A DNA stretch of 64,000 nucleotides from assembly GCF_036711975.1 (NCBI RefSeq), contig NC_091972.1:16373001-16437000 (forward strand), in the 5' to 3' direction. The translations under genes and the position numbers were made by a program. The notes under the pieces were generated by a model. That model did no database searches and was not told where the DNA came from. It saw nothing but the letters and a program-made list of their open reading frames with translations. This DNA is from Onthophagus taurus. Lineage: Eukaryota > Arthropoda > Insecta > Coleoptera > Scarabaeidae. Below, piece after piece: positions 61,201 through 64,000 of this stretch; the stretch's first letter is position 1, and every line of letters starts with the position of its first letter.

Positions 61201-63591
61201 TACAATCTTTTTTGTATGTCATTTTCGTAATTTGTTTCAGGCGGTATAAAAACAACATACACATTTGTTTCGGTTTCAGCAGCCTCTTCTAAAGCAAGTT
61301 CCAGAGGGTGTTGTTTTGATTTCCATGTATCACTATTTTCTGCTCAGTGTTCTAAACTTCATACTAATTGGTGATTACGGGCACTGTGAGCAATTGTGTT
61401 AGAAAAATGAAGTGACAGCTACAGTTTGCTGTATAAGTTATATAACATGTAAGCTTACACTTGAGACCACGCACCTCTATCTACAGAATGAAATCATAGC
61501 CAGCCGATTCTTCTTATGGGCAAAGGATATTGCAGAAACGTACATGTGGTATATGGGTTCCCTAGGACTCTTGCTAAAGTACTCCCCATGTGGTAGTTCA
61601 GGTGAAACATAACCCTTCGGTTCTGTTGAAGAAATGTTTGCGGTTCTGTTGATGTAGTTGGAATAAATAATAAATTGCTGTTGCAACGAGATGTAGGTAG
61701 TCTCACCGATTGACGTTAAGAGCCATGCGTATGTATTCCACTGATGATGACTACACAAAGAAACCCAGATTCATGTATATGTGTACTAAAGATTCAACAC
61801 AGTATGTGCCGTTTCTTGCAACCAACACGGCATATATTTCTACGCTGTGTATCTTCCGTGGACAATTGTCCGTAATATTGCCTCCTTCACGCCCTACGCC
61901 TATGTTCTCCGGAGTCTTTCTTTTCTATGCTTTCCTGCCGGAATCCACCGCCACATCTTTTTGCACATTCTATCCTATTCTGTTTACATGCCCACATTAT
62001 GTTAACCTTTTTGTCTATATTCTATCTATTATACGCTCGCTATCTCCGTCCGCGTCAATTACTTCTTTAAGGTCCATTTTTACTATCCTCCTAATAAACT
62101 ATCTAGAGGATAGTTGCCATGGTTACGGCGATTTTAAGCGCTCTCATTGGTTAAGAGCTGGATTTATTTATCGGATAGATTTATCAAGAGGTGGTAAAAG
62201 TGGGCCTAGTGGCACTATTTGTAATGCGCTGGAGTCTAGATATTCTGCACCTTCGTCGGACTGCGTCCATTTCTAAGACTCATATTTTTTTCAGATGTCC
62301 CAAGTTTCAGAGCAATACAATGTAATACTTTCTATTATAGATTGTTATATCCTGCATTTAGTGCAGTTCTTTTCAATTCAGTATTTCTTTTTATGGATTG
62401 AAGATAAACCCAGGAAAGGAACGTCGTAAGTTGTATCAATACTCCTATATGTCTGGAGTAGAAGTCTTGCGTCTTTTTTGTTATAAGTGTGAAGGCCAAA
62501 ACAAAAATTCGCATGCAATACCCGAACTAATGTCCTAGCTCAAAAATCACTTTTATATTTTTATTAATCACATTTATCACGTTTATGGATTATTATAATA
62601 TCCATGTCTATTAATTCCTTAATCGTCTAACATTAAATTTGTCAAACTTTAATGTTATTTCCTTCTCTAAAGAAGATCTAAGCAATAGATTAGAAACACT
62701 CAATACTATAACATGGTTCAAAGTCATCTTGCATAATATGTTATGTTTAACCAAAAAGAGTTCAAGTGATTTTCTTTTATGATTCATGTAAGATCTTTTT
62801 AATTAATATAAGTCAAAGAAGTAATGAATCTTAACTCTATGAATAAAAAAAAACACCGTGCAAATAAATAATTACTGTAAGTAATATGTACTTTCAACTA
62901 ACGGAGTCTGTATAAACAAAACAAAATAAATCTTAACCTATAAATTATAATTTAATAACTTAATAATTTATTTAGATGAATAATAATTTTAGCTCTATAA
63001 ATTTTCAAAACCAATCAGAATCCCTAAATTCATAGAGGTACAAATTGAATTTGTATTGTTCGTTTTTATTTCTTTCCAATCCAAAAAGGGAATAATTAAC
63101 CAAATTACAATAACCGTATTAAATACATTTTTGAAATATACAAAACTCGGTCCGTTTCGACTGCCAATAAAACATATACATAAAGTTACAATAAAGTTGG
63201 AATTGAAAATGGGAGTTTCGCTACAAAACAAGTTGTAAATCCCTTCAATTCCATCCCACCATCCATTCTATGCATGTAAATTTGCTGCCAATACACAATA
63301 GTTACCTACTCTCTAGTGAGTCTAGTGAATAGAAAAGTTTTTAATAAAAGCTTTTATCATTTAACTTCGCAAAACATTTTCTTGAAAAATGTTCTAAGTA
63401 TAAAATAAAATTATTTTTGTTTTACCTGTATGGATCACCTATAAACGTCAACGTTTGCCTGTCGTGGTCCAACCATTGTATATTGACGGCGTTGAGGGAG
63501 AGATCGGATTTAACCACGCAATCCAATACTGCCGAGTTGCCCGCTTGGACGACTGTATCTGAGGGTTCGACGGCAAATTCAAGGGTGTGTC
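42986..63591 (-). CDS. fra: frazzled/DCC/neogenin netrin receptor (5' end outside window)
   Basis: Single-pass receptor for netrins in axon guidance and cell migration. 18 coding exons read as 63426-63591, 57696-57829, 56910-57348, 56554-56856, 56378-56493, 55857-56223, 55515-55797, 55253-55459, 54896-55184, 49934-50298, 49549-49861, 49290-49487, 49214-49231, 48789-49157, 48531-48614, 48094-48322, 47795-47973 and 42986-43236. They total 4310 nt (about 1436 codons) with every phase consistent. Domains: four Ig, a linker, six FN3, TM helix 'LIVGGCTLAVITVAVVTIV', P1 ('PPDLWIHHDQMELK'), a Pro-rich P2 ('PPVAHVPPTSAYAPGMS') and a C-terminal P3 ('EELNQEMANLEGLM...') ending 'NEFEC'. Length matches fly Frazzled and DCC. 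Only the signal-peptide exon(s) are missing. Introns hold LINEs, piggyBac, Harbinger and Mutator-like debris. Confidence 0.95.
44180..47060. repeat. pyrimidine-rich degenerate repeat tract with internal duplication (frazzled last intron)
   Basis: The plus strand is dominated by short C/T-rich phrases such as 'CAGTCTCTTTCTGCTATTAC' for about 2.9 kb. A segment starting 'AGTGAAGAAGGAG' near 44181 recurs near 45389 and stays collinear for over 350 bp ('CCAGCTGGTTACTTTCTTGC' in both), showing a duplication with an offset of about 1.2 kb. Open frames here (for example 44680-45030) reflect composition only. Confidence 0.7.
47795..48614 (-). CDS. fra: frazzled cytoplasmic exons (P2 region)
   Basis: Three exons, 48531-48614, 48094-48322 and 47795-47973, joined in frame as '..CGTPDDKNKRAVKPKP', 'PPREPIATATPIN' and 'SYISQPPPVAHVPP'. 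They encode the unstructured Ser/Pro-rich tail with the P2 Pro-rich segment. Confidence 0.9.
48789..49157 (-). CDS. fra: frazzled exon with transmembrane helix and P1 motif
   Basis: Encodes 'DSRGVFNKSMLLYLIVGG', the membrane helix, a basic 'CCRR' stop-transfer, and the P1 motif 'PPDLWIHHDQMELKGLDK'. Ends with 'PNAYM' and one base of the next codon. Confidence 0.93.
49214..49231 (-). CDS. fra: frazzled 18-nt microexon
   Basis: Flanked by TTTTAG and GTAACG. It inserts six codons (NFGTRE, split at both ends) between the last FN3 domain and the juxtamembrane region. Phase 1 at both sides and a length divisible by three mean it could be included or skipped without breaking frame. Confidence 0.7.
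49290..50298 (-). CDS. fra: frazzled exons for FN3 domains 4-6
   Basis: Exons 49934-50298, 49549-49861 and 49290-49487. FN3-4 reads 'TDTKIYLVWYPPQKENIKIR', FN3-5 'SPTSVILYWTD', FN3-6 'AQIAELRWQPPKALD' and '..TSYYFKIHARNNKG'. DCC-family FN3 domains 4-6 include the netrin-contacting ones (family knowledge). Confidence 0.93.
50299..51500. other. frazzled intron, unassigned part
   Basis: Less AT-rich than the surroundings, but no motif, repeat or gene recognised. A stretch near 51270 weakly resembles 63640 ('AGGAAGTGGC'). Confidence 0.35.
51768..51835 (+). pseudogene. MADF-domain fragment (Harbinger accessory protein type)
   Basis: 'MNTEEFISAIQNRPSLWMNS' is a good match to the start of MADF (Myb/SANT-like) DNA-binding domains, which often accompany PIF/Harbinger transposases. 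Only the first helix is readable before stops. It lies next to a transposase remnant on the opposite strand. Confidence 0.5.
51850..52250 (-). pseudogene. PIF/Harbinger (HARBI1-like) transposase remnant
   Basis: Minus-strand frames give 'LKIRERLKYGEFLSLYKDIR', 'FPKKFLEYTRISVDTFDYML' and, further on, 'FLRWQFPNCIGAVD' (about 51905-51945), the hallmark block ending in the first catalytic Asp of Harbinger nucleases. Much of the middle and the C-terminus is missing. Located in a frazzled intron. Confidence 0.65.
52260..52890. other. frazzled intron, unassigned part
   Basis: A 78-codon frame (52458-52694, +) has no recognised motif. It may belong to another decayed element. Confidence 0.3.
52917..53995 (-). 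pseudogene. Mutator-like (MULE) transposase, broken
   Basis: Minus-strand frames read 'KYCKSCET' (about 53880), 'CQSNHECTAGKMEDSIIEMF', 'YISYIGDGDSKTFKGLIDAQ' (catalytic-domain block), 'VVQKKECIDHVAKRRGTRFR', a frameshift near 53530, then 'IEDMKNDIWATLFHKLSTEE', 'CCIGEYSQNSNKSFNSLVCS' and 'NCYNFCLEADSKR'. The order matches insect Mutator-like transposases recognisable by 'GDGDSKT' and 'KKECIDHVAKR'. Terminal repeats were not identified. Confidence 0.75.
54070..54895. other. frazzled intron, unassigned part
   Basis: An 82-codon frame (54403-54651, +) has no known motif. Nothing else recognised. Confidence 0.3.
54896..56223 (-). CDS. fra: frazzled exons for linker and FN3 domains 1-3
   Basis: Exons 55857-56223, 55515-55797, 55253-55459 and 54896-55184. 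A basic/polar linker ('RKKRPQQSNKQSQTLFS', '..DPHSILTSLKSSE') precedes FN3-1 ('RFVILSWKPPLDNSD'), FN3-2 ('DTIYVSWDVPDIPNG') and FN3-3 ('TINVRWEPPPLKGQNG'). The first exon's acceptor was placed at 56224 to keep frame; a CAG seven bases downstream would break it. Confidence 0.9.
56378..57829 (-). CDS. fra: frazzled exons for Ig domains 1 (second half) to 4
   Basis: Exons 57696-57829, 56910-57348, 56554-56856 and 56378-56493. Ig signatures: 'LTGNYQCMASF', 'AYFACRVEASPPAKIKWLKD' with 'DQGIYRCNATG', 'ITLDCAANGNPIPIITWLKD' with 'DSGTYQCRAEN', and 'VEFECSVYGIPEPKVQWLKN' with 'DTGIFQCVASN'. Introns split Ig domains at non-boundary points. Confidence 0.93.
57830..58600. other. frazzled first in-window intron, unassigned part
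   Basis: No gene or repeat recognised. Confidence 0.35.
58605..59690 (-). mobile_element. LINE (CR1/jockey-type), 5'-truncated
   Basis: Minus-strand frames read 'SKAIIDLLEKVINGFYESKK', 'MLDLTKAFDCANHIILLNKL' (motif A), 'GIGVPQGSILGPIFFLLYV' (motif B), 'STIMFADDTTLVNE' (catalytic box) and, after a break, 'FMSYSVLFWGSSPGAQPI'. The 3' end near 58605 has a TAA-repeat tail. It lies in the frazzled intron in the same orientation as the gene. Confidence 0.8.
59691..59999. other. intronic sequence between LINE and piggyBac remnant
   Basis: Nothing recognised. Confidence 0.3.
60000..61275 (-). pseudogene. piggyBac-like transposase 3, decayed
   Basis: Minus-strand frames read 'NPNPVEIFEKLFDAEV' and 'MRYANQKHNHVFSV' (N-terminal half), 'MKAFIDLLFLTGYH', 'REYLYWNTDKD', 'LSLDEAMVKYYGHH' (first catalytic Asp) and 'YNAGMDGVDLLDQSVNNYR' (third). 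The segment with the second Asp is largely lost and stops are frequent. Terminal repeats were not found. Located in the frazzled intron. Confidence 0.75.
61276..61789. other. unassigned intronic sequence
   Basis: No feature recognised; overlapping open frames on both strands carry no known motif. Confidence 0.3.
61790..62090 (-). mobile_element. RTE-like LINE, C-terminal tail fragment
   Basis: Minus-strand frames read 'KMDLKEVIDADGDSERIIDR', 'CGHVNRIG' and, shifted, 'KKMWRWIPAGKHRKERLRRT', matching the '..YGHV.RM.. KK...W.P.GKRR.GRPR' tail of RTE-type elements. The 188-codon frame on the opposite strand (61710-62276) is therefore not a gene. Confidence 0.55.
62100..63425. other. frazzled intron, unassigned AT-rich part
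   Basis: No feature recognised up to the splice donor of the first in-window exon. Confidence 0.35.
63426..63591 (-). CDS. fra: frazzled exon for first half of Ig domain 1
   Basis: Reads 'HTLEFAVEPSDTVVQAGNS' then 'AVLDCVVKSDLSLNAVNIQW', the B and C strands of Ig1. Ends AG|GTAAAA, joining to 'SQLTNGSLY' in the next exon. The first codon is split with an upstream exon outside the window. Confidence 0.92.
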
Positions 63592-64000
63592 CTGAAACAA
63601 TACATAATTTATAAAGTTGAGGAAGTGGCACAACCGGAATTCAATACGACCGACCTCGTCGAAATGTAATAGACTTTAAGAGTTTGAACTTTTCAAAAGC
63701 AATTTGAATTTCCCACCCGGTGCAACTCCGACCAAAAGAACTCAAAGAACATCCGGGATTGCGTTTAGATAATAACACAAGTAGAAGAAGGTCAAACGAC
63801 GGACAGTTATTTTACCAGATTTAAGATTTGATAGAAAGTAAGATTTAGTACCTATTAAATAAAGGGGAACAATGCTTGTCGAGATATAAAACGGACGATG
63901 GTAATTTAGACCTTGTTACGCAGAAGCTTGGGTCCACTAAGTGAATATGTTCCGGACAAAGGTAACTCATAGAACAACAATCGTACGCAAACTTTGCATC
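63592..64000. other. frazzled intron upstream of Ig1 exon (window edge)
   Basis: Intronic; the signal-peptide exon is expected beyond the right edge. Confidence 0.5.

Noticed and set aside
61710-62276. 188-codon open frame on the plus strand
   Set aside because: No known motif, and the opposite strand carries an RTE-like LINE tail; most likely a shadow frame.

Overview
The window is AT-rich animal nuclear DNA from an insect, most likely a beetle. The evidence is spliced genes with short GT-AG introns, insect-type AA15 copper monooxygenases, NPC2-like lipid carriers, a frazzled/DCC netrin receptor, and a dense mixture of RTE-like and CR1/jockey-like LINEs, piggyBac, mariner, hAT, Mutator-like, Harbinger and pogo remnants. 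The beetle placement is an inference from gene content and repeat style, not proven.

Layout. (1) About 3.2-17.2 kb, minus strand: four tandem paralogous AA15 lytic polysaccharide monooxygenase genes (207-210 aa each). Each has a signal peptide cut just before an N-terminal His. Their intron sets are nested, and each has a TATA box with nearby GATA-type motifs. Copy 2 has one intron swollen to 3.3 kb by a hairpin repeat, a LINE and a 180-bp satellite array. (2) About 11-24 kb: mobile-element debris around the fourth LPMO, including a CR1/jockey-type LINE with few lesions, a piggyBac with both ends, and a nest of MITE inside piggyBac inside LINE. (3) 24.8-41.3 kb, plus strand: two tandem NPC2-like (ML-domain) genes with identical intron positions and phases. 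Their introns hold three satellite families of about 175-180 bp units, a 3.3-kb element with very long inverted ends around one of these arrays, and a pair of palindromic MITEs. (4) 43.0-63.6 kb, minus strand: almost all of frazzled (18 coding exons, about 1436 codons; only the signal-peptide end lies outside). It encodes four Ig and six FN3 domains, a transmembrane helix and the P1/P2/P3 cytoplasmic motifs. Three introns of 4.6-5.6 kb carry transposons or a pyrimidine-rich tract.

Function. The LPMOs are probably secreted enzymes that oxidise chitin or cellulose. The NPC2-like proteins are probably secreted sterol/lipid binders. Frazzled is the axon-guidance netrin receptor. Nothing shows that the three groups act together. 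The LPMO and NPC2 clusters are tandem-duplicate families, and frazzled is a single-copy developmental gene. All exon boundaries were read by eye from splice motifs and checked for reading-frame continuity. Sums and phases are consistent for all seven genes, but no transcript evidence was available.
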